In this document: in pieces, positions 43,473 through 52,927 of the stretch | Layout of the letters: each line of letters starts with the position of its first letter | How positions within the stretch are numbered: position 1 is the stretch's first letter | DNA from: Paenibacillus solanacearum | GTDB lineage: Bacteria; Bacillota; Bacilli; Paenibacillales; NBRC-103111 | Assembly (NCBI RefSeq): GCF_910593845.1 | Contig: NZ_CAJVAS010000007.1 | Coordinates: 167,304 to 231,303, forward strand | DNA length: 64,000 nt | Reading direction: 5' to 3' | Made by a program: the position numbers and the translations under genes | The notes under the pieces: model-generated | The model's input: the letters and a program-made list of their open reading frames with translations, nothing else | Told to the model about the DNA's origin: nothing | The model's database searches: none

Positions 43473-43964
43473 ATGACAGACGATTGCCTGATTTGCAGTC
43501 GAATCGCGCAAATTCATCAAGGCGCGAACCCCCATTTTGTCGCCGAGCTTACGACCGGATTTGTCGTCATCGGGGATCATCAGTATTTTAAAGGGTATAC
43601 GCTCTTTCTGTGCAAGGAGCATGTGACCGAACTGTATCATTGCGAGAAGGAAATGAAGGAGAACTTTCTGATCGAAATGAGCCTTGTCGCCGAGGCGGTG
43701 CATCGCTGCTTCAAGCCCGACAAATTAAACTACGAGCTGCTCGGAAACGGCGACGCGCATATGCATTGGCATTTGTTTCCGCGACGAAAGGACGAAACGG
43801 GTCCGAAAGGTCCGGTATGGTGGACGGATCGCAGCGTCATGTATTCCGACGAAGCAAAGCCCGATGCGGCGGAGCTGGCGTCCATGAAGTCCCGGCTGTA
43901 TGCGGAGCTGGCGCTGATCGCCGGGGAACGAATCGTGCAGGCAGGCGTCACGCTTGGCGATTAA
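43473..43964 (+). CDS. HIT-family hydrolase
   Basis: A 163-residue protein. The HIT motif reads NGDAHMHWHLFPR, with the catalytic central His. Two cysteines at the start (CLIC) and the upstream region GANPHFVAELTTGFVVIGDHQYFKGYTLFLCKEHV fit bacterial HIT proteins that cleave AMP or another nucleotide from dinucleoside polyphosphates or lipid/amine adducts. The ATG at 43473 is seven bases after GGAGGAGGG; an ATG two codons earlier is possible but too close. It stands alone. Confidence 0.9.
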   Translation: MTDDCLICSRIAQIHQGANPHFVAELTTGFVVIGDHQYFKGYTLFLCKEHVTELYHCEKEMKENFLIEMSLVAEAVHRCFKPDKLNYELLGNGDAHMHWHLFPRRKDETGPKGPVWWTDRSVMYSDEAKPDAAELASMKSRLYAELALIAGERIVQAGVTLGD

Positions 43965-44206
43965 AGGCGCAGCCCCCCTTTCCTGCTCCATATCCGGGTC
44001 TGGCATCGTTAGCTGCTTCACTTCGATCGGCGGCAGCACGCAGCAAGTAGAGCCGCCTGAACAGAAGCGGCAGCCACTGGCCGCCGCCAGCCCGTTGTCC
44101 ATTCATCGAAAGCAATCAAGCTTATTCGCGTCCGGGGCGGCGATGCTTGAATGCATCCACTATATAAGGTAGTCCTGCTATGACTTGGACCCGTCCTGCC
44201 TTTCCG

Positions 44207-45394
44207 TTAACGAAACGAATCTTTGACATCGACATGGACATTGTCGTTATTGGCAGCCGGTTTGCTGTAAGTGGATCGCTCGATCAGGCTTTGGAGCGTC
44301 CGTTCGAATTCGCCGCCGTCCAGCGGCAGAAGCACCCTGCTCTCGCGCAGCGCCGACAGCACCATTCCGTTAATCATCATGAGCGAGTTCAGTCCTTCAG
44401 CCGCAGGAACGAGCGGAGCTTTCCGTTCAAGAATGGCTTGAACGAAATCTTCCAGTATTCGTTCATGCCCCGGCCCCTTCGTTCCCGTGAACTCCAGCTC
44501 CTCCCCATGGCTTTTCACCGTGCCGAAAGCTTGCTGCGATTGCCGGATATAATCGAGCGCCGACTGCTCGTTGATGCGCATTGTAATTTTTTTGTCTTCA
44601 TAAACAAGCTTGCCGTATTCCCCGACGATTTCGAGCCGATCGGTGCCGGGACATTCGGCGGTGGAGGCGATGAAGCTTCCGACCAGTCCCCCTTCGTGCT
44701 GCAGCAGCGCCTGCACTTCGTCCTCGACTTCGATATGATGATACTTGCCGAACGACGCCGTCGCCGTGATCGATTGCGGGAGCCCGAACAGCCACCACAA
44801 GATGTCCAGATTATGCGCACATTGATTGAGCAGCACGCCGCCGCCTTCTCCGGACCATGTCCCCCGCCAATTGCCGACGTTGAAATACGCCTGCGGCCGG
44901 AACCAGCTCGTATTGGTCCACGAATAGCGCAGCAGCTTCCCGAATTTGCCGCTCTCGATCATCTCCTTGACGATTCGCCAATGCTCGCTCGTACGCTGCT
45001 GGTAAATGGCGGCGAATACAAGATCGGGATGATGCCGTTTCTGCTCTTCATGAGCGGCAATCATCCGTTCCGCGTCCTTTGTATGCGCGGCAACCGGCTT
45101 TTCCACGAGGACGTGAATGTTTCGGCGCAGCGCTTCGATCGCCATTTGCGTATGCTGGTAATGCGGCGTAGCGACGATGACCGCATCCACGTCGCCGGCG
45201 TCCAATAAAGCGAGATAATCGGTATAGCCCTGCACCTGATGCTCCGCGGACAGCTTCCTGACTTTCTCTTCCTTCTGACTCCAGACCGATACGACCCGGC
45301 AGCGATCGATGCGGGACAGCTGCTCCAAATACAGCTGCCCCATATTGCCCATTCCGATTATGCCGATGTTGACTTTGCCATTTCCCGGTATCAC
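44207..45394 (-). CDS. Gfo/Idh/MocA-family NAD(P)-dependent oxidoreductase
   Basis: A protein of about 395 residues with the Rossmann motif IGIIGMGNMGQLYL, the Lys motif HVLVEKPVAA and the later GEGGGVLLNQCAHNLDILWW segment with the conserved Asp/His. It probably oxidises a sugar or sugar-acid hydroxyl. The GTG at 45394 is seven bases after AAAGGCGG; a GTG at 45403 touches that site and is less likely. It is the last gene of a four-gene operon that starts at 48666, and follows the enolase-type gene by about 23 bases. Confidence 0.9.
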   Translation of the reverse strand: MIPGNGKVNIGIIGMGNMGQLYLEQLSRIDRCRVVSVWSQKEEKVRKLSAEHQVQGYTDYLALLDAGDVDAVIVATPHYQHTQMAIEALRRNIHVLVEKPVAAHTKDAERMIAAHEEQKRHHPDLVFAAIYQQRTSEHWRIVKEMIESGKFGKLLRYSWTNTSWFRPQAYFNVGNWRGTWSGEGGGVLLNQCAHNLDILWWLFGLPQSITATASFGKYHHIEVEDEVQALLQHEGGLVGSFIASTAECPGTDRLEIVGEYGKLVYEDKKITMRINEQSALDYIRQSQQAFGTVKSHGEELEFTGTKGPGHERILEDFVQAILERKAPLVPAAEGLNSLMMINGMVLSALRESRVLLPLDGGEFERTLQSLIERSTYSKPAANNDNVHVDVKDSFR

Positions 45395-45417
45395 CGGAAT
45401 CACCGCCTTTATGCTGT

Positions 45418-46815
45418 CTAATAGCGAGCTGCGGGCTCCGGAAGCGGCCTCACCATTTCCGCAGCACGGTAACCGAATCCGCTGCCGGATAGGCTGTGCA
45501 GCCGCACCTTGCCTTGGCGCCTCTGATATAAACCCGGATGCACCCGGGCTTCGTACCCGGAAGCTTCAGGGTAAAACTGCATGCCGTTCGTCTCGACTCC
45601 CATAATCGTGCCTGCGTAGTACGCGAGCAGCACATGCGGGATTTGCGCCAGCATCGGATTCGTCAAATCTTGTACCATCAGCGTCATCCCGTGCGCCTTG
45701 GCCCAGCACAGGCTGAGCAGCGCGCCCGTCTGCGTCTTGCACGTCTTCAGCGCGACGCCGGTCCAGCCGAGCTCTCTTCCAAGCTTCACGAGCTCCCAGT
45801 CGTGGGCGCTCTCGTCCATAAACAGCGGCTTCCTGGCGCTGACGCTGCGGACATCGAGCCGGTTCGCTTCCAAATCGTATGGAAACGGCTGCTCGATATA
45901 CAATATCGATTTGTAAATAGCCGGATGCTCCAGCAGCAACCGGTCGAGGATGTCATTCACGTAAGCACAATCCGTCACCTGGCAGTTGAAATCGGCGGTC
46001 AGCCACGGCACTTGTCCGGCAATGGCGATCTCGCCGACCTGCACGAGCCGGTTGTAATCCCAAGCTGCGTCGTTGCCCGCAAGCTTTACTTTCAAGCATT
46101 GCAGGCCGTCCCGCTCAATCCAGTCCTCCAGCGTATACGGATACCCGTCGTCGGTTTCGCTACCGCTCAGCTCATGCCGGTACAGCAGGTCTTTGCCGCC
46201 GACCAGATGCCAGGCGACCAGTTCCTTGGCGGGAGGTGTAGCGAAGAATCGCTCGGGGTACAACCCGTCGAACCGGACGGTTGACCCTTCAGCCGGCTCC
46301 AAATAAGCGGATAAATCCGTGTTCATATAACGGGCATTGTACGTCTCGTAGACAGGGACCTGATTCGTAACGCCGTAGGCGTCATGCAGAGCGATGTCGA
46401 AAGGGGAAAAGCAGACGAGCGCCGCCAAATACGGGATCGGCTCCGACAAGCCCGATGCTGCGTTGAACGCCTCGACCAGCCTCGGAAGTCGCTCCTTCTG
46501 GTACGCGTGGCCCAGCTCGAACGCATGGCCCTGTTCCTGCCAAACGGCCAAATCTTGGGCGATCAGCTCGCACATGCGTTTGAGTGCACGTTCACGCACG
46601 TCGTAACTCAGTGCGCTCGGCCATACCCACTGCACGCTGAGCGGCGTTTCGCCCCATCCCTGCGCCTGTTCTCCGCGCCGGTTCTCCGTTCGAACGCACA
46701 CTCTGGCGCACGTTACGCTCGTGAGCACTTCAGAGCCGAACTTCAAAGGTACGCGGGTTTGCACCGGCAAATAGAACAGCTCGAGTCCTTTGACCATTAT
46801 ATCATACGGCTTCAT
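45418..46815 (-). CDS. Enolase-superfamily protein (acid-sugar dehydratase-like)
   Basis: A 465-residue enolase-superfamily member with every key residue: KxK at Lys242-Val-Lys244 (CLKVKLAG), metal ligands Asp275 (LTADFN), Glu308 (YIEQPF) and Asp334 (LFMDES), and Lys357 (VALKTCKTQTG) opposite. Insertions before the barrel make it about 90 residues longer than the usual 370-400. These enzymes dehydrate or racemise acid sugars and amino-acid derivatives. Its start overlaps the isomerase gene by 14 bases, so translation is coupled. The wider operon suggests a full path from a hydroxy acid or acid sugar. Confidence 0.89.
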   Translation of the reverse strand: MKPYDIMVKGLELFYLPVQTRVPLKFGSEVLTSVTCARVCVRTENRRGEQAQGWGETPLSVQWVWPSALSYDVRERALKRMCELIAQDLAVWQEQGHAFELGHAYQKERLPRLVEAFNAASGLSEPIPYLAALVCFSPFDIALHDAYGVTNQVPVYETYNARYMNTDLSAYLEPAEGSTVRFDGLYPERFFATPPAKELVAWHLVGGKDLLYRHELSGSETDDGYPYTLEDWIERDGLQCLKVKLAGNDAAWDYNRLVQVGEIAIAGQVPWLTADFNCQVTDCAYVNDILDRLLLEHPAIYKSILYIEQPFPYDLEANRLDVRSVSARKPLFMDESAHDWELVKLGRELGWTGVALKTCKTQTGALLSLCWAKAHGMTLMVQDLTNPMLAQIPHVLLAYYAGTIMGVETNGMQFYPEASGYEARVHPGLYQRRQGKVRLHSLSGSGFGYRAAEMVRPLPEPAARY

Positions 46816-47659
46816 TGGCGGCCTCCGTCTGCTCCAGCACCTTCGTCATATACCGTACTTCTTCTTTTAACGCAGGAATCAGCAGGTCCAGGCTGGCGCT
46901 ATGGTAAAATGGCTGAAAGTTGAATACACCGCCAAAATTCGCCTTGCGGAGCGCCTTGACGATCACATGCCAGTTCGTAACCCCTTCCTGGCACGGCGTC
47001 CATACTTTGGACCAGCCTTTGTTCGGAGCGGCCGCATCCTCGGGACGAAACCGGTATGCCCCGTCCTTCACGCCCACGGCGGCAGTGTAGCTTCCTAATC
47101 CGGCAATCGCTTTGTTCCAGTTGTCCGAGCCTTCATGAAACTGATTGCCGGGGTCCAGCATAATGCCAATATATTCGGAACGCATGCCGTTGACCAGGGC
47201 GAGCGCCTCGTACGCATGCTGAATCAGCATGCGGTCGCCGTGATGCAGCTGGTACACCGCCTTCACGCCAAATTTCTCACAAAGCTCGGCCATGCGCTGC
47301 ATCTGCATGCGCGCCTGCTCCATCTGCGCCATCAAATCTTCGCCTGCTTGATACGTGAAATACGACATGCGGAAGCTTGTAATGCCGTTGTCCGCCATAA
47401 CCCGCAATGGCGTATCGTCCTCGGACAGCATCTCCGGCGAGTAGCCGGTCGTCGCAAACGTCACGTTCACATGATGCCGCTGCATCGTCCGGATGAAGGC
47501 CGGCGCCTCCTCGGCCATACGCTGCGGCGTAACCCAATAGCCGTCGCGCACCACGAGATCGACCGCCTCGAACCCGCACTCCTGAGCAAGCTCTGCCAGC
47601 TCATCAGCACTGCAGCTCTGAAAAAACTTGGGGAACAGCGAGGTTGTCATCTGTTTCAT
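46802..47659 (-). CDS. Sugar phosphate isomerase/epimerase-like TIM barrel with altered metal site
   Basis: A 285-residue protein of the AP_endonuc_2/xylose-isomerase-like fold. At the four usual metal-ligand positions I read Gln (AVYQLHHGD), Asp (IGIMLDPGNQ), Val (AVGVKDGAYR) and Gln (FNFQPFYH), where relatives in this window have Glu, Asp, His and Glu. Only Asp remains, though extra His residues lie close. It may bind a metal differently, or act without one. The gene sits between the hydroxyacid dehydrogenase and the enolase-type gene in the same operon, overlapping the latter by 14 bases. Confidence 0.83.
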   Translation of the reverse strand: MKQMTTSLFPKFFQSCSADELAELAQECGFEAVDLVVRDGYWVTPQRMAEEAPAFIRTMQRHHVNVTFATTGYSPEMLSEDDTPLRVMADNGITSFRMSYFTYQAGEDLMAQMEQARMQMQRMAELCEKFGVKAVYQLHHGDRMLIQHAYEALALVNGMRSEYIGIMLDPGNQFHEGSDNWNKAIAGLGSYTAAVGVKDGAYRFRPEDAAAPNKGWSKVWTPCQEGVTNWHVIVKALRKANFGGVFNFQPFYHSASLDLLIPALKEEVRYMTKVLEQTEAANEAV

Positions 47660-47682
47660 GGAGCATCCCTCCGTAAATGAAA

Positions 47683-48666
47683 TTAGGCAAGCCGGTCGAG
47701 CATATCCCAGGTGACGACCATTTTCGGCTTTTGCCCGCTCAAATAAGCTTTGAGATCTTCAACGACCTGATTGCCGATATGGTAGCTTTGTCCTCCAGCC
47801 AAATGGGAAGTGTAGATGACATTGGGCAGCGTACGGATCGGATTATCCATGTCCGCCGGTTCCGGATCGGATACGTCGAGAAAAGCGAACAACCGGCCTT
47901 TTTGCAGCTCGGCGATAAGCGCCTGCTCGTCAATGCACCCGCCGCGCGAGGAATTGATGAAGACGGCATCGTCCTTCATCGTCTGAAATTCCTTCGCGCC
48001 CATCATATGCCGCGTGCTCTCGGTCATCGGCGTATGCATCGTAATGGCGTCGCACTGCGCGCACAGCTCCAGCAGCGAATCGACCTTCGCAGCGCCCAGC
48101 TCCGCCGCCGCTTCATGCGTAATGTACGGATCGTACAGCAGTACGCGCGGACCGAACGGACGAACCAACTGCAAAAAGTAACGACCGACCTGCGAAGCGC
48201 CAATAATTCCGATCGTCGCCGCCGCCAAATACAGCTTGTTCGGCACGGGCGCTCTCCGCTCGGTGCGGTTGCTCTGCGCGTTCGGGATAATGCGGCGCAG
48301 GCCGATAATCATCTCGCCGAGCACCATCTCCGCGACCGTCCGCCCAATCGCCGGAGCGCAGGAAGCGATCATGATGTCTTTTCCCTGCAATTCATCGCTA
48401 AAAAATGCTTTGACCGACCCGGCGGCATGCTCCCATAGCTTAATCTCCGGACACGCCTCCAGGATCGCCCTGCTCGGCTTCGGCGTTTTCCATGAACCGA
48501 CAGACACTTCGCAGCCTTGAAGAAATTGACACGCCTGCTCCTCCGTCAATTGTTCGTCCGTTTCATTCCAGCGCACAGCTGCAATCGCTTCCATTTCTTT
48601 GCGACTCGTTTCGGAAAAGATAGCTTTTTGCATGCTGACCGGCAGCAGCACTCCAATTTGCACCAT
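47683..48666 (-). CDS. D-isomer-specific 2-hydroxyacid dehydrogenase
   Basis: A 327-residue NAD-dependent enzyme. The Rossmann motif is IGIIGASQVGRYFLQ. The triad is Arg in INSSRGGCID, Glu in DVSDPEPADMDNP and His in TSHLAGG. It resembles the enzyme at 37818-38807 throughout, including the KLWEHAAGSVK stretch against KLIVHAAGTIK. It heads a four-gene operon and is divergent from an AraC regulator 144 bases away. The likely role is oxidation or reduction of a 2-hydroxy acid during acid-sugar breakdown; the substrate is unknown. Confidence 0.92.
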   Translation of the reverse strand: MVQIGVLLPVSMQKAIFSETSRKEMEAIAAVRWNETDEQLTEEQACQFLQGCEVSVGSWKTPKPSRAILEACPEIKLWEHAAGSVKAFFSDELQGKDIMIASCAPAIGRTVAEMVLGEMIIGLRRIIPNAQSNRTERRAPVPNKLYLAAATIGIIGASQVGRYFLQLVRPFGPRVLLYDPYITHEAAAELGAAKVDSLLELCAQCDAITMHTPMTESTRHMMGAKEFQTMKDDAVFINSSRGGCIDEQALIAELQKGRLFAFLDVSDPEPADMDNPIRTLPNVIYTSHLAGGQSYHIGNQVVEDLKAYLSGQKPKMVVTWDMLDRLA

Positions 48667-48810
48667 GGTTCATGACACAACCTTTCCTGTTATGTTCTCA
48701 CATTCAATATATCATCGTACGACAGACGAAACGAATGGCAAAATCGCTTCATTACTTGTCGTTTTGTATCATTATTGGTATGGTTGAGCTACAGGGAGGC
48801 GGCCAAGTGT

Positions 48811-49578
48811 ATGAGTACGAATCTGCTCACGTTTTATAAAACCGTAAGACAGAACGCCGGTAAAACCGGCCTGCATTCGCACCCTTTCTGGCAGGTGGAG
48901 GTCGCAACGCGCCGGCACATCCGGTATTCGCTGGACGGTGAAAACGAGGAGCTGCATGCCGGTGATGTGCTGTGGATTCCTCCTTTTCGCGAGCATCAAT
49001 TTTACTACGACGATCCCGGAACGGCCTGGATCAGCCTCAAATTCGACTATAACGGAACGGAGCCGATCGGAACAGGCGGGACGGGCGGCGTCATCCGGAA
49101 GTCGGCCTTCACGGAGAAATTCAGCGCAGCGCTCCAAACGATGGTAACCGGCACGGTCCTGAGGCCCTACGAGAAAGCGTTCGTAGAAGCGCTGATCGAT
49201 GCGCTGTTCGTCTACCTTCACTCGGACGAGCGCAGCCATACGGAAGACGACGCAAGCAAGCTGGTGCGCGAAGTAACCGACATGATCCGGGAAGCGAACG
49301 GCAGACCGGTGACCGTAGACGAGCTTGCGACTCGTTTGTCCTATACCCGGGGGCATCTGTCCAAGCAGTTCAAGCAATACACCGGCGAAAGCTTGAAATC
49401 GTTCATCGATCGGGTGCGGATGGAAAAAGTGAAGGAAATGCTGCTGTACAGCGAGTTTAATATTTCGGATATTACCGAGGAGCTCGGGTTCAAGGATATT
49501 TTTTCGTTCTCGCGGTTTGTGAAGAGGACAACGGGCGTCGGCCCGAGAGCGTTCCGCAGGAGAATCGACGGTTGGTAA
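48811..49578 (+). CDS. AraC-family regulator with cupin-like sensor domain
   Basis: A 255-residue protein. The sensor half has HSHPFWQVEVATRRHIRYSLDGENEELHAGDVLWIPPFREHQF. The two helix-turn-helix motifs are LATRLSYTRGHLSKQFKQYTGESLKSF and ITEELGFKDIFSFSRFVKRTTGVGPRAFR. The ATG at 48811 has GGGAGGCGG nine bases upstream; a longer frame from 48775 lacks one. It is divergent from the four-gene catabolic operon across 144 bases, so it is almost certainly the operon's regulator and would respond to the pathway substrate. Confidence 0.92.
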   Translation: MSTNLLTFYKTVRQNAGKTGLHSHPFWQVEVATRRHIRYSLDGENEELHAGDVLWIPPFREHQFYYDDPGTAWISLKFDYNGTEPIGTGGTGGVIRKSAFTEKFSAALQTMVTGTVLRPYEKAFVEALIDALFVYLHSDERSHTEDDASKLVREVTDMIREANGRPVTVDELATRLSYTRGHLSKQFKQYTGESLKSFIDRVRMEKVKEMLLYSEFNISDITEELGFKDIFSFSRFVKRTTGVGPRAFRRRIDGW

Positions 49579-49583
49579 AGACG

Positions 49584-49618
49584 AAGGGGAGCCGTCCTAT
49601 GGCAGCTCCCCCTTATTG
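49584..49618 (+). terminator. Terminator after the AraC gene
   Basis: aaggggagc and gctcccccttat form a stem with one bulged base around a 12-base loop, just after the AraC stop. Confidence 0.72.
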
Positions 49619-49667
49619 ATATGCACACGCTTAATTCAATATAGATCGGTTCGGTGAATTTCCGCTC

Positions 49668-51749
49668 CTAGCCGACCAGCTTCGAGAAATCGACGAACGA
49701 CTTCACGTCATCCGCGATGTTCGCCAGCAGCGCAAGCCGGTTGCGTCGCACCGCTTCGTCCTCGGACATGACCATAACGGAGGAGAAGAAGGCGTTAACC
49801 GGTTCGCACAGCGAAGTCAATGCCGCCAGCGCCTCGTCCATACGGGCGTCGGCTATGGCCTTGTCGTATCGGTCGTGAACGGCCTGCCACGTATCGTACA
49901 GGTCCGATTCCGGCGGCCTCGCGAACAGCCCCGCATCCACGTGCCGCCCTTCCGCCTTGGCCGCCAAGCCGCAGACGCGGTGGAAGCAGTCCAGCGCAGG
50001 ACGGAACCGCTCCTTGCCCTCCTCCGTCGCCGCCACCGCTAGCGCCTCGGCGCGCAGCACCGTCCGTCGCACGTCGTCCGTAACGGCGCCAAGCACGGCA
50101 TCGATGATATCGTAGCGAATGCCCCGCTCAGCCAGTACGTTTTTGACGCGCAGCGCGAAGAACTCCTGCATCTCCCGAACGACATCGGCGGCCTCCCGCT
50201 TATGTTCGCGGCTGGCGTGGGCATCCAGCGCGATGCGGAACAGCTCCGGCAGCGTCAGCTCCAGCTCGTGAGCCAGCAGCGTGCCGACGATCCCCGCCGC
50301 CTGACGGCGAAGCGCGTACGGGTCCTGCGAGCCAGTCGGCACGATGCCGATCGAAAAGCAGCCGACGATCGTATCGATTTTATCGGCGATTCCGACGACC
50401 GCACCGATGATCGATGCCGGCGGCTGGTCGGCCGCGCTGCGCGGCGCGTAATGCTCATGGACGGCACGGGCGACCGCATCCGTTTCTCCTACCAGCCGCG
50501 CGTACGCCTCCCCCATCACGCCTTGCAGCTCGGGAAATTCGTATACCATCTGGGTCACGAGATCGAATTTGCAAATCTCCGCGGCGCGGCTGACATCCTT
50601 GCGTACCGTTTCATCGAGAAGCAAATGCGCGGCAAGCCGATCCGCAATCATTCGAATGCGCCGCACCTTATCGGCCATCGAGCCAAGTTCCTCGTGGTAG
50701 ACGATCGCCTCCAGCTTCTTCAGCGCATCCGCGATGGAGAGCTTCTGATCTTCCTCGTAAAAAAACTTCGCATCGGAAAGCCGCGCCCGCAGCACTTTCT
50801 CGTTTCCTTTGGCTACGATGTCCAGCGATTCCCCGCCTCCGTTGCGCACCGTCACGAAATACGGCTGCAGTTTCCCCGCTTGATCGAGCACGGGAAAATA
50901 CCTTTGATGCTCCCGCATCGAGGTAATGAGCGCCTTCTGCGGAATGCGAAGAAACGCAGGGTCGAACGAGCCGGCCAGCACCGTCGGCGTCTCGATCAGA
51001 AACAATACTTCCTCCAGCAAATCTTCCCTGATGTCGATATGCCAGCCGCGTTCCGCTGCAAGCGACTCCAGCCCCGAGACGAGGCGATGCCGCCGTTCCT
51101 CGACATCGGCGATCACATGCTGCGCTCGCAGCACATCCGCATACTGCGAAGCTTCTTCGACTTCGGCATATTGCCCGAGGAACCGGTGTCCGCAGGTGGC
51201 ACGGCCCGAAGCGACGCCCGCGATTTCCAAATCGACGATATCCGCTCCGTGAAGCGCAACGAGCCAGCGAATCGGGCGAATGTAGCGAAGATCATGACCG
51301 CCCCATCGCATCTGCTTCGGAAACGTCAGCGATGTAATGAGTGAGCTAAGCCCTTCCGGCAGCAGCCGCCCCGTCACTTCGCCTTCCCCGATTTTGCGTG
51401 CGTACAAATAGGCGACGCCGTCCCGTTCCCGGAAAAACAGCGCGTCCTGCGGCACGCCCTGATTCCGGGCAAATCCGAGCGCGGCTTTGCTCAGCTCACC
51501 GGATGCATCCAGCGCAATGTGCCTTGCAGGTCCCTTCACTTCCTCATACAGATCGGACTGCTTGTCGGCGACGTCCTTGACCGAGACGGCCAGCCGGCGC
51601 GGCGTCGCATACGCCTTGATCTTCCCGTAAGAGAGACGGCTGTCCGCCAGCCATTTCTCGGTCTTGTCTTGCAACTGTTCCATCGCGGCACGCACGAACC
51701 GGGCCGGCATCTCCTCCAAGCCGATCTCCAGCAGCAAATCTTTAGGCAT
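49668..51749 (-). CDS. glyS: Glycyl-tRNA synthetase beta subunit
   Basis: A 693-residue protein of the expected length. It starts MPKDLLLEIGLEEMPARFVRAAMEQL, contains the conserved GPARHIALDASG, FPKQMRWG and HQRYFPVLD segments and ends in VMVMSEDEAVRRNRLALLANI. With the alpha subunit it forms the alpha2-beta2 GlyRS that charges tRNA-Gly; the beta subunit contacts the tRNA. It begins three bases after glyQ. The operon is controlled by the glycine T-box in front of glyQ. Confidence 0.98.
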   Translation of the reverse strand: MPKDLLLEIGLEEMPARFVRAAMEQLQDKTEKWLADSRLSYGKIKAYATPRRLAVSVKDVADKQSDLYEEVKGPARHIALDASGELSKAALGFARNQGVPQDALFFRERDGVAYLYARKIGEGEVTGRLLPEGLSSLITSLTFPKQMRWGGHDLRYIRPIRWLVALHGADIVDLEIAGVASGRATCGHRFLGQYAEVEEASQYADVLRAQHVIADVEERRHRLVSGLESLAAERGWHIDIREDLLEEVLFLIETPTVLAGSFDPAFLRIPQKALITSMREHQRYFPVLDQAGKLQPYFVTVRNGGGESLDIVAKGNEKVLRARLSDAKFFYEEDQKLSIADALKKLEAIVYHEELGSMADKVRRIRMIADRLAAHLLLDETVRKDVSRAAEICKFDLVTQMVYEFPELQGVMGEAYARLVGETDAVARAVHEHYAPRSAADQPPASIIGAVVGIADKIDTIVGCFSIGIVPTGSQDPYALRRQAAGIVGTLLAHELELTLPELFRIALDAHASREHKREAADVVREMQEFFALRVKNVLAERGIRYDIIDAVLGAVTDDVRRTVLRAEALAVAATEEGKERFRPALDCFHRVCGLAAKAEGRHVDAGLFARPPESDLYDTWQAVHDRYDKAIADARMDEALAALTSLCEPVNAFFSSVMVMSEDEAVRRNRLALLANIADDVKSFVDFSKLVG

Positions 51750-51752
51750 GGT

Positions 51753-52628
51753 TCATCCCCCTTCCTTTAATAGAGGAAATCCGAGCCGTTCCCGCTCCTG
51801 CAAATAGGCGGAAGCGACAGACTTGGCCAAATGCCGCACCCGTCCGATATAACCGGTTCGCTCGGTAACGCTGATCGCTCCTCTTGCATCCAGCAGGTTG
51901 AACGTATGCGAACATTTCAATACGTAATCATAGGCGGGAAATACGAGATGCTCCTGTACCGCGCGCAGCGCCTCCGCCTCATAGGTCGAGAACAGCCGGA
52001 ACAGCATGTCGGGATCGGACACCTCGAACGTATATTTGGAATGCTCGAACTCCGGCTGCCCGAATACGTCCCCATACGTAACGCCGGGCACCCATTCGAG
52101 ATCGAACACGTTCTCCTTGTCTTGAATATAGGAGGCGAGCCGTTCCATCCCATAAGTAATTTCCACGGCCACCGGACGACAATCGATTCCTCCGATTTGC
52201 TGAAAATAAGTGAATTGCGTAATCTCCATCCCGTCGAGCCACACTTCCCAGCCGAGTCCCCAAGCGCCGAGTGTCGGCGCCTCCCAGTTGTCTTCGACGA
52301 ACCGGATATCGTGCCGACGCGGATCGATGCCGAGCTGGTTCAGGCTTTCCAGGTACAGCTCCTGAATCGGTCCGGGCGACGGCTTCATCACGACTTGAAA
52401 CTGGTGGTGCTGGTACAGCCGGTTCGGATTGGCGCCATAGCGTCCGTCTACCGGCCGGCGCGACGGCTCCACATAAGCTACATTCCATGGCTCCGGACCG
52501 ATCGTGCGCAGGAACGTCATCGGATTCATCGTCCCGGCGCCTTTTTCCGTGTCATACGGCTGCATGACGATACAGTTCTGTTCAGCCCAAAACTGCTGCA
52601 AGGTTAACGTCATTTGCTGAAAATTCAT
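51753..52628 (-). CDS. glyQ: Glycyl-tRNA synthetase alpha subunit
   Basis: A 291-residue class II catalytic subunit. [31 protein letters not shown] at the start and the [15 protein letters not shown] and [11 protein letters not shown] motifs are diagnostic. It activates glycine with ATP and works with GlyS. The ATG lies shortly after the T-box terminator. It is the first gene of the glyQS operon, whose expression should rise when uncharged tRNA-Gly accumulates. Confidence 0.98.
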   Translation of the reverse strand: MNFQQMTLTLQQFWAEQNCIVMQPYDTEKGAGTMNPMTFLRTIGPEPWNVAYVEPSRRPVDGRYGANPNRLYQHHQFQVVMKPSPGPIQELYLESLNQLGIDPRRHDIRFVEDNWEAPTLGAWGLGWEVWLDGMEITQFTYFQQIGGIDCRPVAVEITYGMERLASYIQDKENVFDLEWVPGVTYGDVFGQPEFEHSKYTFEVSDPDMLFRLFSTYEAEALRAVQEHLVFPAYDYVLKCSHTFNLLDARGAISVTERTGYIGRVRHLAKSVASAYLQERERLGFPLLKEGG

Positions 52629-52688
52629 GGCGAATCACTCCTCCGCGGGGCATGAGATCCGGCCTGCGTCCGTACGATCGATTACGCC

Positions 52689-52921
52689 AAAAAGGCCCCC
52701 GATCCCTACGTCCGCCGCCGTGGCAGACGTAGGGACGGGAGCCGAAGCTCTCGCGGTTCCACCCTACTTGGTTCTCCCAAAGAGAACCCGCTCTTTTCCC
52801 ATCCTTCTCTCCGGAGCGCCATTTCGCTCGGTCCGCCTCTCCGGGCTTGCACGATCCCCGGCTCGCTGCGCTTGCTGACGACGACCGACTACTTTCTCCT
52901 TCATCGAGAGTCATTCTGTTA
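52689..52921 (-). promoter_or_regulatory. T-box riboswitch of glyQS (tRNA-Gly responsive)
   Basis: The minus-strand leader contains the T-box core agggtggaaccgcg (52765-52752), which can pair with the tRNA acceptor end, and a strong terminator (52743-52689) with a long GC-rich stem followed by a ttttt run. The upstream part with gatgaaggagaaagtagtcgg begins the Stem I region. The readout is inferred from the downstream genes: uncharged tRNA-Gly should favour the antiterminator. I could not place the specifier codon with certainty. Confidence 0.9.
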
Positions 52922-52927
52922 CGAAGT

